From Spartobacteria bacterium (GTDB lineage: Bacteria > Verrucomicrobiota > Verrucomicrobiia > Chthoniobacterales > UBA10450): a stretch of 64,000 nt of DNA. A program made the position numbers and the translations under genes. Shown piece after piece: positions 1 through 9,129 of this stretch. The notes beneath the pieces are model-generated. The model did no database searches. It was not told the DNA's origin and saw only the letters and a list, made by a program, of their open reading frames with translations. Within the stretch, counting starts at the first letter, position 1. Each line of letters starts with the position of its first letter. The stretch lies in the NCBI GenBank assembly GCA_003167555.1, contig PMSN01000022.1, forward strand, positions 1 through 64,000, given 5' to 3'.

Positions 1-41
1 CTTGACTCCCTACATAGGGGTTAGATGACGCGGAGTGAAAA

Positions 42-242
42 TCAGCGTGACTGTGCATGGCGAAGGTGCTCGATGATGGCTCGATTGTAAACGGTGGCAT
101 ACTTAATCGCAGCTTCCGCCTGTGGGTCTGTGCAGCCCATCGGAAGCGAGTAATCGCGTGGCACTCTCCGCACGAGCGCAACGTCGCGACGCTCCAGCCC
201 GCGCTCAGATGCGGCTTCAGTGCCGGCGAAGTAGATCCTCAT
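42..242 (-). CDS. Small hypothetical protein or remnant
   Basis: A 66-residue reading frame with an ATG start and codon use like that of the surrounding genes. I recognise no family. It contains DYSLPMGCTDPQAEAA and ends in a basic segment (RAIIEHLRHAQSR). It has no signal peptide or membrane span. It may be the 3' part of a decayed gene, because no good ribosome binding site precedes it. From 243 to 481 I see no further gene. The frame on the other strand over the same bases looks like a shadow. Confidence 0.3.
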   Translation of the reverse strand: MRIYFAGTEAASERGLERRDVALVRRVPRDYSLPMGCTDPQAEAAIKYATVYNRAIIEHLRHAQSR

Positions 243-481
243 GTGCCCGGAAGCGATATTGGCTTTGCGTCGCGAATAGCCGCGCTGCGAGAAAGGTCAC
301 GCGAAGACGCCACCGACGTAAGACTGCTGAAGCAAAGAATGGCGAATGCGACACAGGCTGTGATCGTGGATGTCATCTAACCAGGATTAGACGCAAGTTC
401 GCAATTAAAGGCGAACATTTCCTTCGCTTGCTCAGCAAAGCAATCATAAGCCAGCAGTCAGCTCCGGTATGTTATCGTTTT

Positions 482-2080
482 CTAGAACTTTTCACTCTTC
501 GACCGCAGCTCGGATTTTTGCTGCCAGTAACGTGCTCGCTCTAGGTTTCGAACGTCGGGATCGTTTGAGTAAACTTTGATTAGTTCGGGAAGGGCTTTCT
601 CGGAGCCGTTCCTGGCGGCGTATTCAAGAAAAAAAAGACCACGGCTTTTGTCTCCCCCGCGCAGAAATTGGTCGACATAGCGGTCATAACCCCAATCTGC
701 ATCTGATTTGAGATTCATTTTGCGTGTCTGGGCGATGCTCTTTAGCTGCTCTCGAAGGGTCAGCGCCTTCCGGAAATTGAACAAATCCGAATCCGTGCTG
801 TATAAGGTCATGAGATTCCTGAGGGCGATATCTGAGTTGTTTTTCGCGGCGAGCTTTAGATACTGGACTTCCATCTTTTTATCACTTCGGTAGATGCCAT
901 AATACATGCTGAGTCTGTCCGCTGCGTTCGGATCCCCATTTTTAGCTTTCTTTTTCAGGAGCTGCCTTTCATGCTGGGCAAGTCTAAGTGAATCTTTTAG
1001 CTGAACGACCTTCAGGTCAGGCTTCCTTTTCAATAAGTTCTTTGCTGCCTGCTCGATTTCTGTTGCTAACGCATTCCGTTCGTTCGCCGGAGCGTCACAG
1101 TATTTCACCAGCAACGTACCGAGAGTCTGGAAAGCGAGAACATCTCTGGCAGCGTTTACCGGAAGCTCTCCGCGTAGTCCTGATTGGTTAGACTCCGACA
1201 ATGCGAACTCCACAATGCCACCGTCAACTGGCGAATCGACTGGTGAGTCGTAGCTACGCGTGGCGAGCAACATTTGTTTCCACACTTCTTTAACTAGCAA
1301 GGCGACTGACGCCGGCAGTTCAGCGTCCGAGCGAATAGTCTGCACGGGCTCCCGTCCGGACCAAATGTTTGCAGATGCGCGAGTCACCGTGACGTTGTAC
1401 CGCGCTACATCATCAGCAGAAGCAGGTGGGTTTGAATAGACCGAAACGGCATATTCCGGCTGCCAGGCGGGGCGCACAATCATTCTGGCGGCATCAGCTG
1501 GCGTTATTAAGAGCTTCGACTGTAGGTCGGCCCGATATGCCGGCAGTTCCTTATCGTTTGCTGGCACTAAATGAGCAACCATATCGGAATGGCCTACTAC
1601 CACGATAGGTGTTTCAGCAGGCGACCGTTTATTACGGCTGCACAGGTGGGGCGTAGTCTCGAAGATCAAACGCCGATCCGGGAGGCCGGCTATTTCTTTG
1701 GGATTACCGAATTCCTCGTAGTTGATGAAGCCCCTTAGGGTGCTGTGTGGAGGAATTTGGGTCGTGCACTCACCGTTTTCGCAATAGCCAAAATCCCAAT
1801 CGCGAGCAGGAAAACTCCGTTGAAGAGATTCAACTTTGACGTCCTGACTGCCCCAATCGACATGACCGGATTCGTCCGGCCAGCCGCCGTGACTTATGCA
1901 AATTGGTCTATCATCATGCGAGAGTATGACCAAGTCGAAACGCAAATTTGCCGGATTGTCCTGGATTATGAACTGATATCGCGGTGGCGGGTGACCAACG
2001 TCGATCGGAAATGGCTCTTTGGCAGCACAAGGCGAGCTCATAAGCGACGTGGAAATCATCAAGACGTAAATTCGTTTCAT
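482..2080 (-). CDS. Exported Sel1-like-repeat protein, candidate immunity partner of RHS
   Basis: A protein of about 532 residues. The start is the ATG at 2080, whose ATGA overlaps the TGA of the upstream RHS gene, so translation is probably coupled. It begins MKRIYVLMISTSLMSSPCAA, a Sec signal peptide, which predicts an envelope or periplasmic location. The last ~190 residues contain helical repeats of Sel1/TPR type (for example GDPNAADRLSMYYG and RGLFFLEYAARNGSEKALP). The middle part is unrecognised. Family knowledge: Sel1-repeat exported proteins serve as immunity proteins for some type VI lipase effectors. An immunity role here is inferred from position directly after an RHS protein with a toxin-like tip. 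It could instead be a structural partner. Confidence 0.75.
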   Translation of the reverse strand: MKRIYVLMISTSLMSSPCAAKEPFPIDVGHPPPRYQFIIQDNPANLRFDLVILSHDDRPICISHGGWPDESGHVDWGSQDVKVESLQRSFPARDWDFGYCENGECTTQIPPHSTLRGFINYEEFGNPKEIAGLPDRRLIFETTPHLCSRNKRSPAETPIVVVGHSDMVAHLVPANDKELPAYRADLQSKLLITPADAARMIVRPAWQPEYAVSVYSNPPASADDVARYNVTVTRASANIWSGREPVQTIRSDAELPASVALLVKEVWKQMLLATRSYDSPVDSPVDGGIVEFALSESNQSGLRGELPVNAARDVLAFQTLGTLLVKYCDAPANERNALATEIEQAAKNLLKRKPDLKVVQLKDSLRLAQHERQLLKKKAKNGDPNAADRLSMYYGIYRSDKKMEVQYLKLAAKNNSDIALRNLMTLYSTDSDLFNFRKALTLREQLKSIAQTRKMNLKSDADWGYDRYVDQFLRGGDKSRGLFFLEYAARNGSEKALPELIKVYSNDPDVRNLERARYWQQKSELRSKSEKF

Positions 2081-5000
2081 GGAAACACAAGACTCGTGAC
2101 GGTATCGGCATTTGTAAGGGCAGCCGCAGAATTGTGAGACGGTAACCATCGAAACAGATCTTGCTCCCAGGAGTCGCCGTGTTGATATGCGCCGAGACGT
2201 TGAATCTTGAAATCAACTAGTCCCATATTGTGACCACTTTCGTGCACTGCAGCATTCGCGGTTAAAGGACCTCCAAACGCTTGATTGTCTACGTTGATAT
2301 AAATTGATTTGTTATCAGAGGGATAGACAAAACCTCCGAGCCTGGAAGATTGTCCAAGGCTCGCCGCGTTGGCGAAATAGCCGCCTTTCCCATTGTCACG
2401 TAGTGCCCCCAGAATACCGCGGAGGGTTTCAGCAATTCTCTGCATGTTCGCGGGCGTTGCGGAACCAGGTCCAAATGTTTTCTCGAATGCCTTTGGATTC
2501 ATGTTCGCAAGCGTTTTTTCGATTGCCTTTGCCCCAGTCTCCTGGGCGCCCTCGAACTTTTTCCATTGATCATCGCTGAATCCTGCACCACGACCGTATG
2601 TCCCGCTCGGGTCCAGGTGATTCACCGGATCGTTGTGGCAGTAACGATAGAAATTGTAGTCGCCGGCCGCGAACTGCTTCGGGTCGGGCTGGAGGAAACG
2701 GCCTAATTCAGGCTGGTACATCCGGGCGCGAAAATCGAACAATCGTAGGTCACTTAGCCACTCGCGTCCAGTAAAAAGAAATCGGTTTCCAAAAGGCGAC
2801 CCTGCCTGGCCATTTACCGTCGTGGCCACGCCTGCGGAGTCGTAGAAATATGGTTCACCAAAGGCATCATACTCGTATTGCTCCAGAATGCTGCCGAGAT
2901 TGTCAGTGAGCAACGTGCAATGACCGCGAGCGTCGTAATGGTGGAAAGCCTGATCCCCTGTGAACGTGTTATAGCTCCAGACGATCTCGTCCACGCGGTT
3001 GCCATGCACATAGACCCGCGCCGGACCCCACGCGTTCATCCCTTCCTGAAGCAGATTCCAGCCGTCGTACTGGAAGTAGGTTGCCGGGTTCGAATAGATA
3101 TCACCGGAATCGCTCACCCAGCGCTTCACGCATCTCCCAAGTGGGTCGTAGCCAAACCAGGTGAACGCACCCGCTGGCATATTAGGGCTCCAGATCGCGA
3201 TCGGCTGATTCAGCGCGTTGTAGCTCGCGGTGACCCACCCTTCCGCCATCGTCACGCCGTTCCCAGGCCAACTCCATCCGGGGTAATTGTCGTCGTGATA
3301 AATGATTGATGGCGTCCAGCTTGAATACTGGTTCAATCCGTTGTCGCGCCGGTAAAAGCTGGTCAGCCCTCGGCTGGCGACATAGTTGTTTTGGGTCCGG
3401 TTGCCCAGAGCATCGTAGCCGAACCCATCGTAACGGGAGTTGCCCCCTCCCGAGACAGACGGGTTTGTCGCGCCATACCACGCTTCCACCAGTTGTCCTT
3501 CTTCATCATAACGGAACCGGTCGCCGCGTCCATCCTCCATCGGGTTCGCGCCGGGATTGTAGCTCTTTTGGAAAGCCGTGATTCGGTCCCGGTCATCCCG
3601 CCAATACTGCCGCGCGGAGTAGTCATGGTTTGCAGGGAAGTTGTAGTGATCGATGGCGTTGATAAATCCTCGCTCGTCATAGCCGATCGCGCTCCGCACG
3701 CCGTTACCGTAATCCACCTGGCCTACCTTGCCATCGGAAAGGTAACTGTAATGGGCGAGCTGCATCCACCAATTGTTGTTATCGTCATCCCAGCCCGTAG
3801 CCGCCAGTTGCCCGCGCGCGGTGTAATCGTGCCGGACGAACGCGCCACCGGGATAATGCAGGTGCGCGACGCTTCCATCCGGATAGCGATAATAATTGGT
3901 CTGAGTGCGTCCGCCGCTCCCCGCGATCTCGTCTCCTTCCCAGATCACCTGGCCCGCGTCGTCGTAGCCGTAGTCGATGCTCGACCATTTGTTAGTAATG
4001 CTCGCGAGCCGATTCGCATCGTCCCAACTGCGTGAGATGCAGGGAGTCGCGGCCGTATCAGTGCCAGGATTACATCCGCCGCTTTGGTCATCCCAAGCAT
4101 GGGATAGCGCTCGCCCGCGCGCGTCGTAAACAATCGTCTTCGTCTGGTTCTTGCGCGTCTTCCAGGTCTTGAGCTGGCCAAACTCGTAGCTGCTATCCTC
4201 GTGGCTTCCGTCGGGGAACGAAGTTTGCCGCAGCCGTCCCATCCCGTCATTCAAAAAAGTGGTCGGTTGATCCTCGGTGCCGCCGCCGTCCCGGAGGCGA
4301 TACGTGGTCACGCTCAAGAGCTTCTTCATTGGTCCCCAGATATAGCTCAGGTTCGTCGTGTTATTGCGTTCGTCAATAAACGTCCACGCCTGTCCAAACG
4401 GATCATAATCATTCCAATGTTGCGTCTTACCATCCGGGAAGGTGACCTGGGTCTTGTTGCCGGTGGTGTCGTAGAGAATCGTCGTGGTGGGATTAACTGA
4501 TTGGTCGGCTCGCTTGGTCTCGATGGTGTCTTTGAGCCGATTGCGCAGATCGTAGGTGTAGGTGGTCAGGCGGCCTTGCGGGTCGGTGTAAGTCTGCTTC
4601 TGCCCGTTCTCGTCATAGGTCCAGGAATGGTTCTCTCCGTCCGGCACACTCCAATACCAGTTACCGATAGTGCCGGCCGGCTGGATCCAGCCGGTTGACT
4701 CGGTGGCAATGCGATTCTGGAGGTCATGCGTCCGCGCCGTCATCCTGCGATCGCCCGCCGCGTTGAAGGCGGGCTCGATCTGAATGCGCCACTCATTTTT
4801 CGTGTGGGCGTAGGCGTCACGCTGGCCCACGCCGCCTTCGATCCAGCGATCGTAAAACCAATCCCAGGTGCGATCTGGAACAATTGCGTCGAGGTTGCCG
4901 CTCCAGTCCCGCGCGTTCAACGGCTCCGTGTATCGAATACAGCGGCGGTAGTCATCATAGGTATAAAAGCTGGTGTGGCCCATCTCATCGATGATCGAAG

Positions 5001-7092
5001 TGCAGTCGCCATTAGAATCGTATCCGTAGGTGACGGTCGGATCGGAGTTCCCGCCCGTGGGCGGATAATGGACCTTGGTGATCTGGAAACGGCCGTTGTA
5101 TTCCATCATGGCGCTGTAGGCCGCGCCATTAACAGCCGCGCGCGGATTCAGCTCGGTGGCGACCAGGCCGGTCCATTCGGGATGATTGCTCGAGTCATAG
5201 TAGGTGTAGGTGGTGGCAGCACTCTCGCCGTCCACGGAATTCCATTCCTTCTGGAGCACCCCGGCGCTGTCATAACAATAATGTTGCACCGCTCCGCTGG
5301 GAAGCGTGTGACTGGTGACCTGGTTCAATACATTATAGGTGAAATATTCGAAGCTGTTATCCGGGTGGCTGATCTGCTTGACGCGCCGGAGCGAGTCGCG
5401 GGTGTAATAGGTGGTCTGATTGCCTTCGTCGGTCTTGCTGAAGAGCCAGTGATGATAGGGATTAGGCACGCGGGTGAAATCCTGAGCGTCGGAGTTGCCC
5501 GGGTTAACGCGGTCGTACTTGTAGCTGCTGCCATCCAGCGCTCCGACATGCTGAACTTCGTTCGGGAAACCGCTCCCATCCGTGTGGACGGTTTCGGTCA
5601 GGATGCCGCGTGCATCCCAGATCTGGCGCGGCTCGCCCGTGAGGTAGTTTTGACGCTCGAAGGGCAGGCCCGGCGCAAGCGGGTCACCAGTAGTGAAATC
5701 GGTCAGCTTGGCCAGTTGATAACCCATGCAATGGTAAATGCCCTGGGCTCCCGCGGAGCGGCCATAGAAAAACTTACGGAATCCGCCGAGCCCATTGGAC
5801 TCACTCCGGGTGCCATCGAAACAGCCAAGACCGAAAGTGGACACGGGGATGGGAACGTTGGGATTGTTAGTGAAGCCTCGCCAGCTTTTCTCGGCGGCAA
5901 TGCTCGTGGGGCTGGCATAAAAATAATCGAGCGGGGCGTCCTGGTAAGGCTCGAAACCGGGCGCGGGTTTTTGGGTGGGGAGGCAACCGCTCCCGCGATA
6001 GCTATAGCGAATTTGTCTCATCGGCCCGGCAAAGCGCGGGTCATCGGCGGTGACAAGGAGCGGGCCGGCATCGAAGAAACCGGTGGGTGGGTTGGAGCTC
6101 TCGTAAGTATACCTGGCCGCGAGCGACTGACCGGGGAGTGGATCGCTTTGATAGCAGGCCTTGGTGAGCGTGAGCCAATTACCCAGCCACGTGTAGCGAT
6201 ACTCCACTGCCTGCATGCCGCCGCTTCCGGCGTTTTCGACTCGCCCAATGACTTTTTGCATACACGTGTTCTGCTGGCCGGGAGGCGAGTAACAGTCCCA
6301 TCGGATAGTCAAGCGCCGGCCACCGTCTTGTTCAACCCAGTCGAGGTTACCATCCGTGTTGTAATCAAGCGTGGTGACGAGCCCATGCGGGTCAAGAACC
6401 TGGGTGGCTTGATAGCCCAAACCGCTATCAACGAAATGGACCGTTCCGCCATCGGCACGATGGAGCCAGAACTCCGAGCCGTCCTGCGCCATGCCGTCCA
6501 GATAATCATGAATCTCGCCCGAAGGAGTCCAGTTTGCCTCAGCGGCGCTATACGGCGGACCCATATGAGAATCGCACGACGGCAGGGAAGCGGTGCAGTT
6601 GACGACGCGGGTAATTGTGTACTTGCTGGCGTGCCCGTCTGGAAAAGTGATCGTAATCATCATTGTATGAATTTCCTGGAGCGGGTACCCCGGGGCCTGA
6701 TCCACTTCCTGGCTGTATTCGTCATAGACGGCGCTCCAACTCCAGGAATGCGACCACCCGGGCGACCCAAAATCACTGGGCTGCTCCGGCACCGGCTCCG
6801 GATGGAGATAGACGTCCCCCTCGATGCGATCATTCCGGAGAGAATTAAAATAGCGGGTAAAATCGAGCCCATAAACCCCTACGGCACCGGGAAAATGCAG
6901 ATCGGGGATGATGCGAGTGGCGTTGCCGCTCTGGGCACTATAGCTCCCTCCGGTTTCGATTTGGGCCTTGAGCGCGCCGGTATTCGCGGTGGGATTTTCA
7001 TCCGGGCTGGCGGCGGGCGTCTGCGAGCGCACGGCGCTAGTTCCTAGCACTAGCAAGAAGACCAGCAGAGCGAGAGTAGATCGATTTCTCAT
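2077..7092 (-). CDS. Exported RHS/YD-repeat protein with C-terminal metallopeptidase tip
   Basis: A 1671-residue RHS protein. Residues 1-24 (MRNRSTLALLVFLLVLGTSA and on) form a Sec signal peptide. An N-terminal region with SPGWSHSWSW precedes many YD repeats, such as TYDENGQKQTYTDPQGRLTT. The RHS-associated core includes GREWLSDLRLFDFRARMY, LGRFLQPDP and a closing NDPVNHLDPSGT near residue 1498. After the core comes a variable tip of ~173 residues with HESGHNMGLVD (H1617, E1618, H1621, D1627), a HExxHxxGxxD zinc-peptidase signature. In polymorphic toxins the segment after the core is the toxin, enclosed in the RHS shell. Both ends overlap neighbouring genes by ATGA. The secretion route is not evident: there is no PAAR or VgrG-type domain. 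Confidence 0.93.
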   Translation of the reverse strand: MRNRSTLALLVFLLVLGTSAVRSQTPAASPDENPTANTGALKAQIETGGSYSAQSGNATRIIPDLHFPGAVGVYGLDFTRYFNSLRNDRIEGDVYLHPEPVPEQPSDFGSPGWSHSWSWSAVYDEYSQEVDQAPGYPLQEIHTMMITITFPDGHASKYTITRVVNCTASLPSCDSHMGPPYSAAEANWTPSGEIHDYLDGMAQDGSEFWLHRADGGTVHFVDSGLGYQATQVLDPHGLVTTLDYNTDGNLDWVEQDGGRRLTIRWDCYSPPGQQNTCMQKVIGRVENAGSGGMQAVEYRYTWLGNWLTLTKACYQSDPLPGQSLAARYTYESSNPPTGFFDAGPLLVTADDPRFAGPMRQIRYSYRGSGCLPTQKPAPGFEPYQDAPLDYFYASPTSIAAEKSWRGFTNNPNVPIPVSTFGLGCFDGTRSESNGLGGFRKFFYGRSAGAQGIYHCMGYQLAKLTDFTTGDPLAPGLPFERQNYLTGEPRQIWDARGILTETVHTDGSGFPNEVQHVGALDGSSYKYDRVNPGNSDAQDFTRVPNPYHHWLFSKTDEGNQTTYYTRDSLRRVKQISHPDNSFEYFTYNVLNQVTSHTLPSGAVQHYCYDSAGVLQKEWNSVDGESAATTYTYYDSSNHPEWTGLVATELNPRAAVNGAAYSAMMEYNGRFQITKVHYPPTGGNSDPTVTYGYDSNGDCTSIIDEMGHTSFYTYDDYRRCIRYTEPLNARDWSGNLDAIVPDRTWDWFYDRWIEGGVGQRDAYAHTKNEWRIQIEPAFNAAGDRRMTARTHDLQNRIATESTGWIQPAGTIGNWYWSVPDGENHSWTYDENGQKQTYTDPQGRLTTYTYDLRNRLKDTIETKRADQSVNPTTTILYDTTGNKTQVTFPDGKTQHWNDYDPFGQAWTFIDERNNTTNLSYIWGPMKKLLSVTTYRLRDGGGTEDQPTTFLNDGMGRLRQTSFPDGSHEDSSYEFGQLKTWKTRKNQTKTIVYDARGRALSHAWDDQSGGCNPGTDTAATPCISRSWDDANRLASITNKWSSIDYGYDDAGQVIWEGDEIAGSGGRTQTNYYRYPDGSVAHLHYPGGAFVRHDYTARGQLAATGWDDDNNNWWMQLAHYSYLSDGKVGQVDYGNGVRSAIGYDERGFINAIDHYNFPANHDYSARQYWRDDRDRITAFQKSYNPGANPMEDGRGDRFRYDEEGQLVEAWYGATNPSVSGGGNSRYDGFGYDALGNRTQNNYVASRGLTSFYRRDNGLNQYSSWTPSIIYHDDNYPGWSWPGNGVTMAEGWVTASYNALNQPIAIWSPNMPAGAFTWFGYDPLGRCVKRWVSDSGDIYSNPATYFQYDGWNLLQEGMNAWGPARVYVHGNRVDEIVWSYNTFTGDQAFHHYDARGHCTLLTDNLGSILEQYEYDAFGEPYFYDSAGVATTVNGQAGSPFGNRFLFTGREWLSDLRLFDFRARMYQPELGRFLQPDPKQFAAGDYNFYRYCHNDPVNHLDPSGTYGRGAGFSDDQWKKFEGAQETGAKAIEKTLANMNPKAFEKTFGPGSATPANMQRIAETLRGILGALRDNGKGGYFANAASLGQSSRLGGFVYPSDNKSIYINVDNQAFGGPLTANAAVHESGHNMGLVDFKIQRLGAYQHGDSWEQDLFRWLPSHNSAAALTNADTVTSLVFP

Positions 7093-8012
7093 CGTCCGCC
7101 CTTCCTCGCCGTTTCCCTCGCCGCGACAACTTCTGGCGTGGTCCGCGCCAAGGGCAGTGTGATCCTAGCGCCGGCGTAATAAACCGTAATGTCACTCTGA
7201 CGGAAGCTCCCGGCGAGTGAGACCGACACGACACATTCCCCGGTCGCTCCGATCACAAGCGCGGTCTCGGGCGGGTCGATAGTTACACCTGGGCCTGGCT
7301 TCACAATCACGCTCTTGCCGGCAGCGACCGGCTGAAATTGCAGCCGCACCTGCGCGGGTTCGGTTCCGGTAAGGTAGGCTATCTCGAAGCGGTGGCCTTG
7401 CCGGGCCGGCCTCTGCGGAATTGTCGAGTCCTGGTTCCAGACTTCGACATTCCAAGTCTGCCACTGCGCGGGACCGGATGCTGCCGAAACAGGAGCAATC
7501 TCGGGAGCGGGCGGCGGTGAGATCGGCGGGGCCGGATTAGGCGCTGGTGGTACCGGAGGCGCTGGTGGCGGAGAGGGGAGAGCAGGCGGTCGCGGCGGCG
7601 AAGGCGCTACCGAAACCGAAGGCGAGGGCGACGCCGAAGGGAAAGGTGATGTCGAGGGCGAAGGAGCGGTGGAGGGCGTCGGTGAAGGAAAATCTTGAGG
7701 AGTAGATGTTGGTGAAGGCGTTGGCGAAGGTGAGCCAGGAGGAGTAGGAGACTCAGACGGAGATGCTGAAGGTGTCGGCGTCATTGAGGGAGAGGGCAGG
7801 ACCGTGGCCGATGGTAGCGGAGAAGGACTAGGCGTGTCGGCTGGTGGGGCAATCGGAGCCGGAAGCACCAAGATAGGGGTGTGACCGGCCGGCAAGCCTG
7901 GCGGCGCTGAAACGGATCGTGACGGCGAAGCGGAAGGCACCGGGGGCGGGAGCGCCTCAGCACTGAACAGGCTGATCGCGAAAACCAATCCCAGGGGAAG
8001 GGGGGATTTCAC
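7089..8012 (-). CDS. Exported Pro/Ser-rich protein with C-terminal beta domain
   Basis: A 307-residue protein, first gene of the RHS operon; its TGA overlaps the RHS ATG. The start MKSPLPLGLVFAISLFSAEA is a signal peptide. Residues ~24-165 are almost entirely Pro, Ser, Ala and Thr (SPSPSxxP-like repeats), a probable extended stalk or cell-wall spacer. The DNA beneath shows repeated gaaggcg/ggagaagg words. The last ~140 residues are ordinary sequence (WQTWNVEVWNQDSTIPQR, VIVKPGPGVTIDPPETALVI) that looks like a beta-sandwich. I recognise no family. Its place at the head of the operon suggests a surface adaptor or chaperone for the RHS protein, which is inference only. Confidence 0.7.
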   Translation of the reverse strand: MKSPLPLGLVFAISLFSAEALPPPVPSASPSRSVSAPPGLPAGHTPILVLPAPIAPPADTPSPSPLPSATVLPSPSMTPTPSASPSESPTPPGSPSPTPSPTSTPQDFPSPTPSTAPSPSTSPFPSASPSPSVSVAPSPPRPPALPSPPPAPPVPPAPNPAPPISPPPAPEIAPVSAASGPAQWQTWNVEVWNQDSTIPQRPARQGHRFEIAYLTGTEPAQVRLQFQPVAAGKSVIVKPGPGVTIDPPETALVIGATGECVVSVSLAGSFRQSDITVYYAGARITLPLARTTPEVVAARETARKGGR

Positions 8013-8159
8013 ACTACGGATTCAAGCCAACGTCGCGGCGTCCTGGCAAGACTTTATTTTATTTTCTTTGCGTGAGCTCTTCCGGCACGACACGGGCGAT
8101 TCGATTGCCGGTTGCCAATCAACCTCGCACGATTAAGGTGCTGCGGTTTTTATTCTATC

Positions 8160-9113
8160 GTGAATATCGCGCACCGTTTTTCCATCGCTCTTTGTCTCCT
8201 CGGCCTCGCTCTGCCGGCTGGCCGCGTCCTGCACGCCGCGAAAGCTTACGCGATCGTCGATTCGCAAACTGGTTACGTCATCGAGCAGCAGGGAATGAAG
8301 GACAAACGCCAGATCGGCAGCCTCACCAAGGTCGCGGCGGCGATGGTGGTGCTCGATTGGGCTGAAAAAAAATCGGGCGACCTGAACCAAATGGCGACAA
8401 TCCCGCCGGAAGCATTTGTCGGCACCGGCGAGAACCTCATCGGCTTTCAACCGGGCGACCGGATCACGCTCCGCGATCTTCTCTACGCGGCGCTCGTCCA
8501 ATCGGACAACATCGCCGCCTACGCACTCGCGGACCACGTTGGCCGCGAGCTGCAATCCATCGTTTCCGCGGCGCCTTCCGCGAACGCGTCGCCGGTCGGC
8601 ATTTTCGTCGGCCAGATGAATGCGCTGGCCAAGACACTCCGGATGGATCGCACGCGTTTCCTGAATCCGCACGGCATCGATACCATCGAGCGCTCACTCC
8701 CGTACTCGACGGTGGCCGACCTCGCGCGCCTGACACGTTATGCCGTGAACAAAGCCGGCTTCCGTTTCTACGTTTCGCAAAAAGAGCGCCAGATTTCTTT
8801 TATCCGCGGCAGCAAGAAGATGGGATACATGCTCCGAAACACGAATGAACTGCTCGGCAAGGACGGCGTCGACGGCGTGAAAACCGGCAAGACTGCGCGT
8901 GCGGGCGATTGTCTCATTCTCTCCGCCCAGCGTGAATCGCAGGTCATCAAGGAAGGCCCGAGGACGTCGGTGATTCCGCGCCATCTCGTCATCGTTATTC
9001 TTGGCAGCACCGATCGCTTCGGCGAAGGCGCGCAACTTCTCGCGCGCGGCTGGCAGCTTTACGATCAATGGGCCGCGGGCGGGCGCATGCTCGATCCGAA
9101 CAAAACTCTTTGA
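8160..9113 (+). CDS. D-alanyl-D-alanine carboxypeptidase (peptidase S11)
   Basis: A penicillin-binding-protein-type serine carboxypeptidase that trims the terminal D-Ala of peptidoglycan stem peptides in the periplasm. All three active-site motifs are visible: SLTK (SxxK) after KDKRQIG, SDN (SxN) in LVQSDNIAAYAL, and KTG in GVKTGKTARAGD. The GTG at 8160 gives a clean signal peptide (VNIAHRFSIALCLLGLALPA). A longer TTG start at 8112 is possible. The ~150 bp before it separates it from the divergent RHS operon and should hold both promoters. It lacks the long C-terminal amphipathic anchor of classic PBP5, so it may be soluble or use another anchor. Confidence 0.9.
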   Translation: MNIAHRFSIALCLLGLALPAGRVLHAAKAYAIVDSQTGYVIEQQGMKDKRQIGSLTKVAAAMVVLDWAEKKSGDLNQMATIPPEAFVGTGENLIGFQPGDRITLRDLLYAALVQSDNIAAYALADHVGRELQSIVSAAPSANASPVGIFVGQMNALAKTLRMDRTRFLNPHGIDTIERSLPYSTVADLARLTRYAVNKAGFRFYVSQKERQISFIRGSKKMGYMLRNTNELLGKDGVDGVKTGKTARAGDCLILSAQRESQVIKEGPRTSVIPRHLVIVILGSTDRFGEGAQLLARGWQLYDQWAAGGRMLDPNKTL

Positions 9114-9129
9114 TCCCGCGCCGGCTGCA

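Noticed and set aside
4726-7047. A 773-codon open frame on the plus strand opposite the RHS gene
   Set aside because: It is antisense to a clear RHS/YD-repeat gene with matching motifs throughout. Its translation is Gly/Val/Arg-rich without domain structure, typical of the shadow of a high-GC gene.
7620-7960. Short DNA repeats in the Pro/Ser-rich gene considered as a minisatellite or regulatory array
   Set aside because: The words follow codons for Ser-Pro and Ala-Pro in a continuous reading frame with a signal peptide, so low-complexity coding explains them.
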